DNA of 64,000 nucleotides from Parafrankia sp041008525. Its GTDB lineage: Bacteria > Actinomycetota > Actinomycetes > Frankiales > Frankiaceae. This document shows, one piece after another, positions 26,072-36,701 of this stretch. Positions within the stretch are counted from its first letter, which is position 1; each line of letters opens with the position of its first letter. The stretch is taken from contig NZ_JBFLUG010000031.1 of assembly GCF_041008525.1 (NCBI RefSeq), forward strand, positions 1 to 64,000, in the 5' to 3' direction. The notes below the pieces were generated by a model, which worked only from the letters and a program-made list of their open reading frames with translations, was not told the DNA's origin and ran no database searches. Position numbers and translations under genes: made by a program.

Positions 26072-26271
26072 TGAGCCTCGATCCCCTGTTGCTGGAGATC
26101 CTTGCCTGCCCGTGCCCGGATCACGCCCCGCTGCGCGAGGAGACGCTGGACGGAGCCCCGGTCCTCGTCTGCGAGTCGTGCGGGCTGGCGTTCCCGGTAC
26201 GTGACGAGATCCCGGTGATGCTTCTCGACGAGGCGAAGCCGTTCCCGGCGCCGGCCGGCTCGGCATCCTGA
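26071..26271 (+). CDS. Trm112-like small zinc-ribbon protein
   Basis: This is a 66-residue protein with the Trm112/UPF0434 pattern LLEILACPCPDHAPLR, then LVCESCGLAFPVRDEIPVMLLDEA. Paired cysteines (CPC and CESC) suit a zinc site. It shares one base with the manB stop and has GGAAGGGAGA upstream, so it is translationally coupled to manB. Eukaryotic and archaeal Trm112 activates methyltransferases; the bacterial role is not established. Confidence 0.85.
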   Translation: MSLDPLLLEILACPCPDHAPLREETLDGAPVLVCESCGLAFPVRDEIPVMLLDEAKPFPAPAGSAS

Positions 26272-26326
26272 CCGGCGTTCGCACCGGAGCCCGGACCAGG
26301 CGCCGGCCCGGCTCCGCAGAGCCGGC

Positions 26327-27481
26327 GTGAACGTCGACGAGTCCCTGCTGGACGACTCGAACCGGCTCACCGAGGCCGACACGCTCAACCTGCTGCCGCA
26401 CACCGCCTCGGCGGCGCGGCAGGCGAGGGAGGGCTGGCGACTCGCCCAGGAGGCCGGAGTGGCCTCGCTGGGGTCGGATGGCCGGCCCCGCGCGATCGTT
26501 GTGGTGGGTGTCGGTGCGTCGGCGCTCGCTGCCGACGTGCTGGAGGCCGTCGTCGGCCCGGCGTCGCCGGTTCCGGTGATCAGCCATCGGCGGCACGGGC
26601 TGCCGGGCTGGGTCGGCGTGGCCGATGTCGTCCTCGGTGTGTCCGCCTCGGGGGCGTCGAGCGAGACCTGCTCCGCCGTCGAGGAGGCCTACCGGCGAGG
26701 TTGCCGCCTCGCCGTGGTCAGCCCGCCCGACACCCCGCTTGCGCACCTCGCCGGTGTGTCCCGCGCCCCGTTCGTGGCTCTTCCGGAGACCCGGCCCGCG
26801 CATACCGGCCTGTGGTCACTGGCTGTCCCGCTGCTCGCCGCCGCGGCCGCGCTCGGCCTGGTGCGCGACGGTGGCCCGGCGGTGGAGGCGGCCGCGGTGC
26901 GCCTGGAGGAGACGGCGATCCGGTGCCGGCCGTCCAGCGAGTCGTTCGTCAACCCGGCGAAGACGCTCGCGCTGGAACTGGCCGGGGCACTGCCGATGTG
27001 GTGGGGTACCTCCCGGCTGGCCGAGGTCGCGGCGGCCCGCGCGGCAACGGTGCTCGCCGCGCATGCCTGGTATCCGGCTCTGGCCGGAGCACTGCCCTAT
27101 CCGGCCTACGACCAGGCCGCGCTCCTCGGCGGAGCGTTCGGAGCCGGTGCCGCCGCCAGCGGCGGCGGCCCGGCGGGCGACCTTGACGACTTCTTCCGCG
27201 ACCGCGCCGACGACGTCGAGACAACCCGCCTTCGGCTGGTCCTCCTGCGGGACGACACCAGCGAGCATCCCGAGGTCAGCGGGGCCGCGGAGCGGGCCGT
27301 GGCCGTGGCCGGTGGGTACGGCGTCGGCGTGACCGAGCTTCGGATGACGGGTACCGGGCCGCTGGAACGCCTGGCGTCTCTGATCGGCCTGATCGACTTC
27401 GCCGGTGTGTACGTCGCGCTCGCCCTCGGGGTCGACCCGAGCAGCGCACCACAGCTGCGCCAGCTCGGTTCCGCCCGCTAG
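26327..27481 (+). CDS. SIS-domain protein, PGI/PMI-like
   Basis: This is a 384-residue protein starting at GTG 26327. It has an SIS fold with AIVVVGVGASALAADVLEAV and VVLGVSASGASSETCSAVEEA as sugar-phosphate loops. A C-terminal domain of the bifunctional phosphoglucose/phosphomannose isomerase type follows (FFRDRADDVETTRLRLVLLRD, LERLASLIGLIDFAGVYVALALGVDP). The same gene follows manB in mycobacteria (Rv3256c). An isomerase role alongside ManA is likely by family but untested. The catalytic set cannot be confirmed from sequence alone. It lies 55 bp after the Trm112-like gene, probably in the same operon. Confidence 0.8.
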   Translation: MNVDESLLDDSNRLTEADTLNLLPHTASAARQAREGWRLAQEAGVASLGSDGRPRAIVVVGVGASALAADVLEAVVGPASPVPVISHRRHGLPGWVGVADVVLGVSASGASSETCSAVEEAYRRGCRLAVVSPPDTPLAHLAGVSRAPFVALPETRPAHTGLWSLAVPLLAAAAALGLVRDGGPAVEAAAVRLEETAIRCRPSSESFVNPAKTLALELAGALPMWWGTSRLAEVAAARAATVLAAHAWYPALAGALPYPAYDQAALLGGAFGAGAAASGGGPAGDLDDFFRDRADDVETTRLRLVLLRDDTSEHPEVSGAAERAVAVAGGYGVGVTELRMTGTGPLERLASLIGLIDFAGVYVALALGVDPSSAPQLRQLGSAR

Positions 27482-27485
27482 CCGG

Positions 27486-27520
27486 CCCCAGCCGGCCTGC
27501 GGCCGACGCCTGCCCTGGGG
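27486..27520. terminator. Hairpin between convergent SIS and PBP genes
   Basis: CCCCAG (27486-27491) pairs with CTGGGG (27515-27520). An inner stem, CGGCC-TGC-GGCCG, lies at 27493-27505. It sits a few bases past the SIS stop codon and is followed by TTGGTTGG, a weak T-rich stretch. Confidence 0.45.
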
Positions 27521-27632
27521 TTGGTTGGTCGGGTCTACTGCCCGTCGGCGGCTGGCGGCTGACGGCTCCGGGAGCGGCCGGGTGACCCCGCACCTTTCGC
27601 GAGGTCACCCGGGTCCCGCCGTGAGCCGGTGA

Positions 27633-30410
27633 CTACCGCCCCTGCTGGCCGCTCCGCGGCTGCGCACCGGGCCGGGTGGGGCGTCCAGACTGGCCCGTCT
27701 GGACGCCCTGCCCGGCCGCGGCGCCGCTCTGGGGCTGCTGGCCCGGCAGGACCAGGCCGGGGATCTGGCCGGTGCCGCCCTGGCCACCCCCCTGCCCGAA
27801 GCCCGGAATGAGGTTGTCCAGGCTCGGCTGCGTGGGGGTCGGTGCCGGCGGCGGGGTGTTCATGAGCCGGCCGCCCTTCGTGCCCCGCGCGGTCGCCGGG
27901 TCCGCGGCGGGCAGCGGCTGTACGGGCTGGCCGGCCAGCGCCCCGCGCATCGACTGCCCGAAGATGAGCGCGGGCAGGTCGCCGCCGTACACATGCGGCC
28001 AGGTCCGCCCGTTGATGGCGATGTTGCGCAGCGGGTTGGTCTCCGCCCCGTTCGGGTCGCCGACCGCGACCGCGGCCGCGATCTGCGGGGTGTAGCCCAC
28101 GAACCAGGCGCTGGAGAACCCGTCGTTGGTGCCCGTCTTCCCCGCCGCGGGGTGGTTGAAGCGGGCGTTTCCGCCTGTCCCGTTGGTGAGGACTCCGGCC
28201 AGGATGCTCGTCACGGTGTCAGCGACCCCCTGCGACAGCACCCGCTCGCACTTCGGGGTCACTCCGACGTCGAGTGCCTGGCCAGCCGAGTCGACGATCG
28301 AGGACGCGAACCGCGGGTCACACCGGATGCCGCCGGCCGCCAGGGTGGCGTAGGAGACGGCCATGTCCATCGGGGTCACGTACTCGCCGCCGATGGTCAC
28401 ATCACCCTTGGTCGACGGGATGTCCTTGAGGTGGTCGGGGGAGACACCGAGCCGGGTGGCCATCTCGACGACCGCCGGCACCCCGATCTCCTCCTCCAGC
28501 TGGATGAAGTAGGTGTTGACCGAGTCCCAGGTCGCCCTGCCCATGTCGTAGATCCCGACCTCGGCGGGGTCTGCGTTCTGGTAGCCCTTCCGGCAGTCGC
28601 CGGTGCGGCGCTCCAACGGGAACGCGGGGGTCTCGTAGCAGGCCGGCGAGTAGTAGGCCGTTCTCACGCCGTAGCCCTGCTCCAGTGCCGCCGCCAGGGT
28701 GAACGTCTTGAACGTCGACCCGGGTTGGAAGGGGGGCCCGTCGGGCTTGTCCAGGGTCGGCAGCGGTACCACCGTCTGGTTGGCGGCGACATCGGTCCCG
28801 TAGGTGCGGTTGACGGCCATGCCGAGAACCGCGCCGGTGCCGGGCTGGATGACCACCTCGGTCGCCGAGACCCGGCTGTCCCGCGGGATCGCCGAGTCGA
28901 CCGCGCTCTGCGCCGCCTGCTGGACCTGCGGGTTCAGCGTCGTCTGGATGACGAGGCCGCCTTCGTAGATGCGGCGGTCCCGCTCCTCCGCCGTCGCGCC
29001 GAGCGCGGGGCTGGCGCGCAGCTGGGCGCGGACGTAGTCGCAGAAGAACGGCGCTCCGGAGTCCTCGCAGGAGTCCTGGACCTCGGGCTGGTCGCGGCGG
29101 ACGTCGATCGGCATCTGCCTGGCCGCGTCCGCCTGCGTGCGGCTGATGTAGTTCTCGTCCGCCATCCGGGTGAGCACCATGTTGCGGCGCTCCTTCGCGG
29201 CCTCCTCGTGGTTCACCGGGTCGTAGCGGGACGGGCTCTGCACCAGCCCGGCGAGCAGCGCCGCCTGTTCCAGGGAGACGTCCGCGATGGAGACGCCGAA
29301 GTAGTGCTCGGCGGCGGTGCCCACGCCGTACGCCCCGTCGCCGAAGTAGGCGATGTTCAGGTAGCGCTCGAGGATCTCGTCCTTGGTGAACCGCTGCTCG
29401 ATCGCGACGGCGTACCGCAGCTCGCGCAGCTTGCGGTCCAGCGAGTCGCCGGCGACGGCGTCGCGCTCCTCGGTGGTGGTGGCGTCCTGCAGCAGCACGT
29501 TCTTGACGTACTGCTGGGTGAGCGTCGAACCACCCTGGGTGGTCGTGCCGGCCTCGCTGTTGCGGGCGGCGGCCCGCAGGACACCCTGCGGGTCGACCCC
29601 GTTGTGCTGGTAGAACCGGGCGTCCTCGATCGAGACGATCGCCTCGCGCATGATCTGCGGGATCTTGTCACCCGTGACGACCTGCCGGTTCTCGGCGCCG
29701 CGCAGCGTTGCGATGAGGGACCCGTCCGACGCCAGGATCCGGGAGCTCTGCGGCAGCGGTGGGGTGACGAGGTCGGAGGGCAGTTCCAGGAAGTGATCGG
29801 CGGACGCCTTCGCGAACAGACCGGCGGCGGCCCAGAACGGCAGCGCGAGCAGCCCGACGACGACACCCATCGCGCTCACGACGAGCCCGATGCGGGTGAG
29901 CTGGCGGCGGCGGTCGACGGGCCGGCGCATCCCACCCGTCGGCGGCCCGAACGGCAGGTCCTCGGGGGAGCCGGCCCGCGCCGGCCCTGATTCCGCGAAC
30001 CGACGGCCCGGTGGGCGCACGGCGAACCTGCCCCCTGGGCGCAGACCCGCCACCAGGGCACCTCTGCCGGCCCCGGCGCCAGCGCGTCGCCCGGAGTCGG
30101 CGCGTCGCCCGGAGTCGGCGGCTCTCCCCGTGCGGGGACCGCTGCCAGCACTCGTGCCCGCGCCGCTACCAGTGCCGGCGCGGCTGCCCGGGTCGGAGTC
30201 CGAGCCCGCGCCCGCACCGGCGTCCGTGTCGTTGCCGGCCCGGCCGGGTTCGTCGGCGTAGGCGATGCCTCCGTGCGACCCGCCCGTGCCTGCCTGCCCC
30301 CGACCTGTGCCGGGGTCCCGTGGGTCCTGCTGCCGCCGGCCGGCACGGCCGGACGCGGCTTCACCGCGAACCGGGGATGCCGACTCCCGTCTCTGCGACG
30401 TCGTTGTCAC
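27633..30410 (-). CDS. Class A penicillin-binding protein (transglycosylase/transpeptidase)
   Basis: This is a 925-residue bifunctional peptidoglycan synthase. A long Arg/Gly/Ala cytoplasmic region (about 165 residues) precedes one membrane helix near 172-196. The GT51 transglycosylase follows, with EDARFYQHNGVDPQG near residue 260 and GGSTLTQQYVKN. The transpeptidase has the nucleophile motif STFK near 564, SVN near 630 and KTGT near 758. The C-terminal 130 residues are Pro/Gly/Gln-rich. Cys residues in the extracellular part (DSCEDSGAPFFCDY, YSPACYE, GDCRKG, RCDPRF, PKCERV) may form disulfides. GTG 30410 is preceded by GGGGG. It is similar to the PonA-type enzymes of actinobacteria. Confidence 0.93.
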   Translation of the reverse strand: MTTTSQRRESASPVRGEAASGRAGRRQQDPRDPGTGRGQAGTGGSHGGIAYADEPGRAGNDTDAGAGAGSDSDPGSRAGTGSGAGTSAGSGPRTGRAADSGRRADSGRRAGAGAGRGALVAGLRPGGRFAVRPPGRRFAESGPARAGSPEDLPFGPPTGGMRRPVDRRRQLTRIGLVVSAMGVVVGLLALPFWAAAGLFAKASADHFLELPSDLVTPPLPQSSRILASDGSLIATLRGAENRQVVTGDKIPQIMREAIVSIEDARFYQHNGVDPQGVLRAAARNSEAGTTTQGGSTLTQQYVKNVLLQDATTTEERDAVAGDSLDRKLRELRYAVAIEQRFTKDEILERYLNIAYFGDGAYGVGTAAEHYFGVSIADVSLEQAALLAGLVQSPSRYDPVNHEEAAKERRNMVLTRMADENYISRTQADAARQMPIDVRRDQPEVQDSCEDSGAPFFCDYVRAQLRASPALGATAEERDRRIYEGGLVIQTTLNPQVQQAAQSAVDSAIPRDSRVSATEVVIQPGTGAVLGMAVNRTYGTDVAANQTVVPLPTLDKPDGPPFQPGSTFKTFTLAAALEQGYGVRTAYYSPACYETPAFPLERRTGDCRKGYQNADPAEVGIYDMGRATWDSVNTYFIQLEEEIGVPAVVEMATRLGVSPDHLKDIPSTKGDVTIGGEYVTPMDMAVSYATLAAGGIRCDPRFASSIVDSAGQALDVGVTPKCERVLSQGVADTVTSILAGVLTNGTGGNARFNHPAAGKTGTNDGFSSAWFVGYTPQIAAAVAVGDPNGAETNPLRNIAINGRTWPHVYGGDLPALIFGQSMRGALAGQPVQPLPAADPATARGTKGGRLMNTPPPAPTPTQPSLDNLIPGFGQGGGQGGTGQIPGLVLPGQQPQSGAAAGQGVQTGQSGRPTRPGAQPRSGQQGR

Positions 30411-30653
30411 CCCCCAATGTGGGCCCGACCAGGAGGGCCGGAGCTCGATCTGGCGGACCCGTCAAGCATGCGTGACCGCGCGCCGAGCTGCTCACCCGGC
30501 CCTCGGAAGGTCATTGAACGCGTGCCGTCGCATGACTCGGGGCGAAAGAGGCGGTTCGTCGCGATCACCCCGGAGGATCCCGCTGTTCAGACGCTAGACG
30601 AGCCCGGGCCGGGGCGACCAGCCGGGCCAGGCGGGCTCCCGCCGCCGTTGACC

Positions 30654-31523
30654 TCACCCACGCGGGCCACCCCCGGAACCCACGGGTTGCCATACCGGGT
30701 GGGGGATGGCCGGCGCCGCGCGTACCGGATCCAGGCCGTGCGCCGCCTGCTGCACGGACGTCAGACGCAGGTAGGCGCGGCGGGTCCGCTCGCCGAGCAC
30801 CGCGGAGAGGATGGCCCAGCCGGGCGCCCCGGGCGGCGGTGGCGGCACGATGACGGCGGTGATCTCCCGGACGAGCTCCGTGCCGAGCCGTTCGCGGGAC
30901 TCGTCCGACAGCTGGTGGGTGCGCGCGAGGAAGCCGCGGGCCCGCAGCGCCAGGCTGTCGTCGACACCGGCCAGGTCCAGCAGTGCGGCCCAGCCGACCA
31001 GCTGCGGCGGGATGGTCGGCGGCGCCCCGGCGACCCGCGGCACCTTCACCTGGAGGACCACCGTGCCGGCGAAGACGTCGCCGAGCCGCTTCGACCGGCT
31101 GGACACGACCATGCAGATGATCGCCGGCAGGCCGAGGAGCAGGCCGGGCCGTTCGCAGACGACGCCGATCAGCCCGCGGGTCAGCGCGTGCCGGAACCGG
31201 ATCGGGCCGCCGTCGTCGCGCACGACCCGCAGGCCCAGCGCCATCTTGCCGAGGGTGCGCCCGCGCAGGAACGTCTCGCAGGCCACCGGGTAGCCGAGCA
31301 GGATGCTTACGTAGACGATCAGGAACAGGGCGGTGGCGAGCGCCTCGTCCTCGGGCTGCACGCCGAGGAAGGTGACGACCAGCAGCCCCCCCAGCGCGCA
31401 GCCCTGGATCGCCAGATCGATCAGCCCGGAGACCATGCGTGAGCCCAGCCGGGCGACCCGCAGGTCGATGGCGACGGCCTCGCCCGTGACCAGCTGCGCC
31501 GTGCCAGCGGCGGCCTGGCTCAC
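30654..31523 (-). CDS. RDD-family membrane protein
   Basis: This is a 289-residue protein. The RDD domain covers residues about 20-165: LGSRMVSGLIDLAIQG, two long hydrophobic spans, FLRGRTLGKMALGLRVVRDDG and SSRSKRLGDVFAGTVVL. The C-terminal 110 residues are cytoplasmic, beginning VPRVAGAPPTIPPQLVGWAALLDLAGVDDSLALRARGFL. The family may act in transport, but no substrate is known. It is divergent from the SpoIIM-like gene, 89 bp away. The same pair sits beside a MoxR/DUF58 operon in many actinobacteria. Confidence 0.85.
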   Translation of the reverse strand: MSQAAAGTAQLVTGEAVAIDLRVARLGSRMVSGLIDLAIQGCALGGLLVVTFLGVQPEDEALATALFLIVYVSILLGYPVACETFLRGRTLGKMALGLRVVRDDGGPIRFRHALTRGLIGVVCERPGLLLGLPAIICMVVSSRSKRLGDVFAGTVVLQVKVPRVAGAPPTIPPQLVGWAALLDLAGVDDSLALRARGFLARTHQLSDESRERLGTELVREITAVIVPPPPPGAPGWAILSAVLGERTRRAYLRLTSVQQAAHGLDPVRAAPAIPHPVWQPVGSGGGPRG

Positions 31524-31612
31524 CGGCCGTGCCCCGGGCCTGTCGGCCGCTGGTGCGTCATGTCCGTCCTCTGTCCTGTCCGGTGCCCCGTTCTGGAAGA
31601 GTAGTGGGTGCC

Positions 31613-32623
31613 ATGGATCTCGATGCGTATGTCGCCGTCCACCGTCCGGAGTGGGAGCGGTTGGGCCACCTTGTGGACCGCGCCACCCGGCCGCGGCGGA
31701 TGGCGGCCGCCGAGCTCGACGAACTCGTCGAGCTCTACCAGCGGGCGGCGACCCACCTGTCGGTGATCCGGGGCCGCTCCTACGACCCGGCCCTCGTCGA
31801 CGACCTGGCGAGCCTGGTCATCCGGGCGCGGGCCGCCGTCGTCGGCGCCCCGGACCGCGGCTGGCACGTCGTGGGCCGGTACTTCACCGTGACCTTCCCG
31901 GCCGCCCTCTACGCCCGCTGGCGCTGGGTGGTCGCGACCACGCTGGTCTCGCTCCTGCTCGCCCTCGCCGCCGCGCTCTGGATCGTGAACGACGCGCAGG
32001 CACGGACCAGCCTCATCCCGCCCGACGACGTGGCCGCGCTGTGCAGCTCGGAGTTCGCCTCCTATTACTCCGAGAACCCGGCCTCGTCGTTCGCCAGCCA
32101 GGTCTGGACGAACAATGCCTGGGTGGCGGCCCAGGCGGTGGCGCTCGGGGCGCTGCTCGGCCTGCCGACGATCGCCCTCCTGGCGGCGAACTCCCTGAAC
32201 CTGGGCCTCATCGGCGGCTACATGGCCGGCTGCGGGGAGAGCGACCAGTTCTTCTCGCTGATCCTGCCGCACGGGCTGCTGGAGCTCACCGTGGTCTTCG
32301 CGGCCGGTGCGGTCGGCCTGAGACTGGGCTGGGCGATCATCGCGCCGGGGCCGCGGCGGCGGCTGGAGGCTCTGGCCGCCGAGGGGCGGGCCGCGGTGGC
32401 CATCGTGCTGGGGCTGGCGGTCGCGCTGGGCCTGTCCGGCGTGATCGAGGCGTTCGTGACACCGTCCTCGCTGCCGACCGCGGTCCGCATCGGCATCGGG
32501 GTCCTGGCCTGGGGTGGCTTCGTGGCCTACGTGTGGGTCTACGGCAGCAGGGCGGTCGCCGCCGGCGAGACCGGCGACCTGGACGCCGCGCTCGCCGCGG
32601 ACCTCGCGCCCGTCGCCGCCTGA
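31613..32623 (+). CDS. SpoIIM-like (DUF95) membrane protein
   Basis: This is a 336-residue protein starting at ATG 31613; GTG 31604 is an in-frame alternative with GGAAGAG closer by. An N-terminal helical cytoplasmic part (LDAYVAVHRPEWERLGHLVDRA) is followed by about five to six membrane segments. It has the DUF95 pattern around NAWVAAQAVALGALLGLP and LIGGYMAGCGESDQFFSLILPHGLLELTVVFAAGAVGLRLGWAI. The family includes the sporulation protein SpoIIM, but distant actinobacterial members occur in a conserved RDD-MoxR-DUF58 locus of unknown role (Rv3690-Rv3695 in M. tuberculosis). Confidence 0.8.
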   Translation: MDLDAYVAVHRPEWERLGHLVDRATRPRRMAAAELDELVELYQRAATHLSVIRGRSYDPALVDDLASLVIRARAAVVGAPDRGWHVVGRYFTVTFPAALYARWRWVVATTLVSLLLALAAALWIVNDAQARTSLIPPDDVAALCSSEFASYYSENPASSFASQVWTNNAWVAAQAVALGALLGLPTIALLAANSLNLGLIGGYMAGCGESDQFFSLILPHGLLELTVVFAAGAVGLRLGWAIIAPGPRRRLEALAAEGRAAVAIVLGLAVALGLSGVIEAFVTPSSLPTAVRIGIGVLAWGGFVAYVWVYGSRAVAAGETGDLDAALAADLAPVAA

Positions 32624-32693
32624 ACCGCACCCGGCCCTGTCGCCCCGGCCGTGTCGCCCGGTGCTGCCGGGCTGGCCCTGTCGGCCGGCGTGC

Positions 32694-33992
32694 CTACAAC
32701 CTGCCGCGCGCCTTCAGCGTGAGGTACGTGTCGGTGACCACCGCCGCATAGCCCGCGGGGGGGACGTCCACGACCTCGACCCCACGCCGGCGCAGCAGCG
32801 CGGTCAGCTCACGCCTGCGCAGCAGCGTCTGCTCGGCTGCGGCCGCCGCGTACACCTGCCCGACGTCGTCGTGCCCGGCGGCGAGCTCGTCCAGCCTGGG
32901 GTCGCGCAGCGCGGCCACCAGCACCGTGTGCCGGCTGGTCAGGGTGGGGAGCGCGGGCAGCAGGCCCTCCTCGATCACCGCCGGCACCAGATCGGTGAAG
33001 ATCACAATCAGGGCACGGCGGGACGACGCGCGCAGCACCGCGGAGGCCATGCCGTCGTGGTCAGCCTCGACCAGCGCCGGTTCCAGGGTGGCCATCGCCT
33101 CGCTCATGCGGGCCAGCAGACCGTGGTCCCGCGTGTGCGGCAGGGAGATCCGGGTGGTGCTGTCGTAAGCGGTCAGGCCGACCCGGTCGCCGGCCCGCAG
33201 CGCGACGGCGGTGAGCAGGAGCGCGGCGTCCATCGCATGGTCCAGACGGGGGACGTCACCGACCCGCCCGGCGGACGTCCGGCCGGAGTCGAGGACGCAG
33301 AGCACCCGGCGGTCCCGCTCCGGTCGGAACGTGCGGACGACCACCGCGCCGTGGTGACGCGCGGTCACCCGCCAGTCGATGGTCCGCACGTCGTCGCCCA
33401 CCACGTACTCGCGCAGGCTGTCGAACTCCGAGCCGGCACCGCCGCCGCGCAGCGCCACCTCGCCCGTCACCTCGCGCAGCCGGGCCAGCGCCGCCGGGAG
33501 ATGGCGGCGGGAGGCGAACGGTGGCAGCATCCGGAGCCGCCACGGCGCGTGATGCCGGCCCTGGCGGCCAGCCAGGCCCAGCGGGCCCAGCGAACGGACC
33601 GTGATCCGCACCGGCGCCCGGTCCCCGCGCCGTGTCGGGCGCAGCACCGTCTCCAGGAAACGCCGCTCACCGGCGGGCACCGTCACCGTGTGGACCCGCG
33701 GGCGGGCACCCGCCGAGGGCACCCATCCGTCCCGGATACAGGCCCGTACGGTGCGGCGACCGCCGTTGGTGACGGTGAACCCGAGCGTCACCGGCTGCCC
33801 CAGCCGGGCGGAGGTCGGCCCGGACCGGCTGAACGTGCAGGCGCGCACTGCGCCCGCGAGACAGAGGTCGGCGATGATCAGCACACCGATCACCAGGTTC
33901 ACGACCAGGAAGGCGGCGCCCGACGCGGGAGAGACGACCAGGACCGCGATGCCCAGCGCGACCAGCGCCACGGCGCGGCCGGTGATAGCCAC
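32694..33992 (-). CDS. DUF58 domain protein
   Basis: This is a 432-residue protein. Two membrane segments lie at the N-terminus (ALVALGIAVLVVSPASGAAFLVVNLVIG). A beta-rich region follows, then the DUF58 hallmark SEFDSLREYVVGDDVRTIDW with RTFRPERDRRVLCVLDSG. The rest resembles a von Willebrand A fold, with DSG and RRALIVIFTDL as possible metal-site strands. GTG 33992 is 10 nt after the moxR stop. MoxR ATPases are thought to remodel such VWA-like partners, so the two probably act together at the membrane. Confidence 0.85.
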   Translation of the reverse strand: MAITGRAVALVALGIAVLVVSPASGAAFLVVNLVIGVLIIADLCLAGAVRACTFSRSGPTSARLGQPVTLGFTVTNGGRRTVRACIRDGWVPSAGARPRVHTVTVPAGERRFLETVLRPTRRGDRAPVRITVRSLGPLGLAGRQGRHHAPWRLRMLPPFASRRHLPAALARLREVTGEVALRGGGAGSEFDSLREYVVGDDVRTIDWRVTARHHGAVVVRTFRPERDRRVLCVLDSGRTSAGRVGDVPRLDHAMDAALLLTAVALRAGDRVGLTAYDSTTRISLPHTRDHGLLARMSEAMATLEPALVEADHDGMASAVLRASSRRALIVIFTDLVPAVIEEGLLPALPTLTSRHTVLVAALRDPRLDELAAGHDDVGQVYAAAAAEQTLLRRRELTALLRRRGVEVVDVPPAGYAAVVTDTYLTLKARGRL

Positions 33993-34002
33993 CGCTGCCC
34001 CG

Positions 34003-35165
<1,163 letters not shown>

Positions 35166-35169
<4 letters not shown>

Positions 35170-36701
35170 CTTCTGCCCACCTGTCGATCGAGTTCGTGCA
35201 GTTCACGGGCCAGCCGAACGAGGGCGGCGTCGCCACCCGCCGCGTCGCCACCCGTGGCACCGCCGCCGGACGGCAGGCCCCCTGCCGGGTACACCGGCCC
35301 GGACGCGGCCCAGCTGTAGCCCGGGGGCACCATGCCCGGACCGTACAGGAGTGCCCCGACATCTCCGGCGGGTCGGCCGGTCTGCTCGGCGACGGCGGCG
35401 ATCAGGACACCCGGGTTCGGTTCGTGGACGCCCGTCCGGGCGATGCCGGGTGCCCCGCCGGCGATCGGCGGGCCGTCGGCACGGATGCCAAGTCGCTCCG
35501 CGAGACGCGCGCGCAGGCCGGCGCGCAGCGCCTCGGCGGCCCGCTCACGGGCGTGCCCGGCGGCGTAGAGACGGCCTCGGCCCTCCACCGTCTCCGCCGA
35601 GCGCACGACGACCGGGAGAGGCTCGGCGACGGGCGGCCCAAGCCGGCGCCCACGCCACGCCGCCAGTGCCATCAGCAGGACGAGAACCTGCAGGCAGACG
35701 ACCCAGAAACGGTCCGGCAGCAGATCGCTCAGGCTCTGCCGGCCAACCGGGTTCTCGCTCGGGACGAGCTGCTGCACCCAGTCCACCTGGAGATTCCGGG
35801 ACAGCAGGCCCAGCGCCAGCGCGGCGTTGCCGGATTCGTCCAGCCTCGCATTGGTGAGGAACTGGCCGTCACCGAGCAGAACAAGCCGGCCGGCGGACTC
35901 CCCGGGACCGGGTCGTACCTCGGGCCCCCCGTCCGGGGTGAGGACGGCGAGGCGGGCGGCCTCGGGGGAGCTGTAGCAGAGGTCCAGTCGGGGGGTGGTG
36001 CCCAGCCAGCCCTGCTGGCCAGGGCGGGGAGTGGCGTCGTCGGGAGGGGTGAAACGGACCGCGTCCCCGATCGCGGCTGCGCCGGCGACGGTTGCCTCCG
36101 GCAGCGTGCATCCTGGCCTGGCGTCCTCGCCCGAGAGGTCGAAGCGGTCCGGCGGGGCGGTGGCGATCGGGATCCCCATGGCGGCCAGATAGTCCACGAC
36201 AGGTCGTGACGGGGCGACCAGCAGCACGTCCGAACCGGCGCGGACGCGTTGCACCAGCGCGACGATCTCGGTGTCCGCCAGCAGGTCGGGGCCGGTGACC
36301 AGGACCGTGCGCGGCGTGCTGTCGCCGACCGGACCGGTGCCTTCCGGCGCCGCCGGCTCAGGCCGCAGCGTGGACCTCGCCTCTGCCACGGACACGGTGA
36401 TCCCGCGCCCGCGCAGGATCTGCGCGAGGGCGAGCGAACCGGCGCCACCCGGTGACTCGGCGTCCAGGTACCCGCCCTGGCCAGGGCCAGTCACCGCGGC
36501 GACCACCACCGCGTAACAGGCCACCAGGAGGGCGAGAACCGCGGTGAGGCGGACGCCCCGGCCCACGGCCGCGGGCCGGGGGCCGCTGCGGACATGTGTC
36601 GACCCGCTCCCCCCTCCGGGGCCCTTCGCGCCGGGCTGCGCCTGGGCTGGCCCGGCCGGTGACGCCGCTTCCCGTGGCGGGCTGGCCTGCGGCGCGGTCA
36701 T
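35166..36701 (-). CDS. DUF4350 membrane protein
   Basis: This is a 511-residue protein. A membrane segment near residue 52 (VRLTAVLALLVACYAVVVAAV) is followed by an extracytoplasmic part that looks like a GATase/IFT52-like fold (YLDAESPGGAGSLALAQILRGRGITVSVAEARSTL in two parts, RTVLVTGPDLL). A second membrane span lies near 345-365 (FWVVCLQVLVLLMALAAW), then a cytoplasmic tail. This matches DUF4350, usually found beside MoxR. It overlaps the genes on both sides by 4 nt. Its reaction, if any, is unknown. Confidence 0.8.

Noticed and set aside
27993..29990. 665-residue rightward frame
   Set aside because: Antisense shadow of the penicillin-binding protein, which has full catalytic motifs on the other strand.
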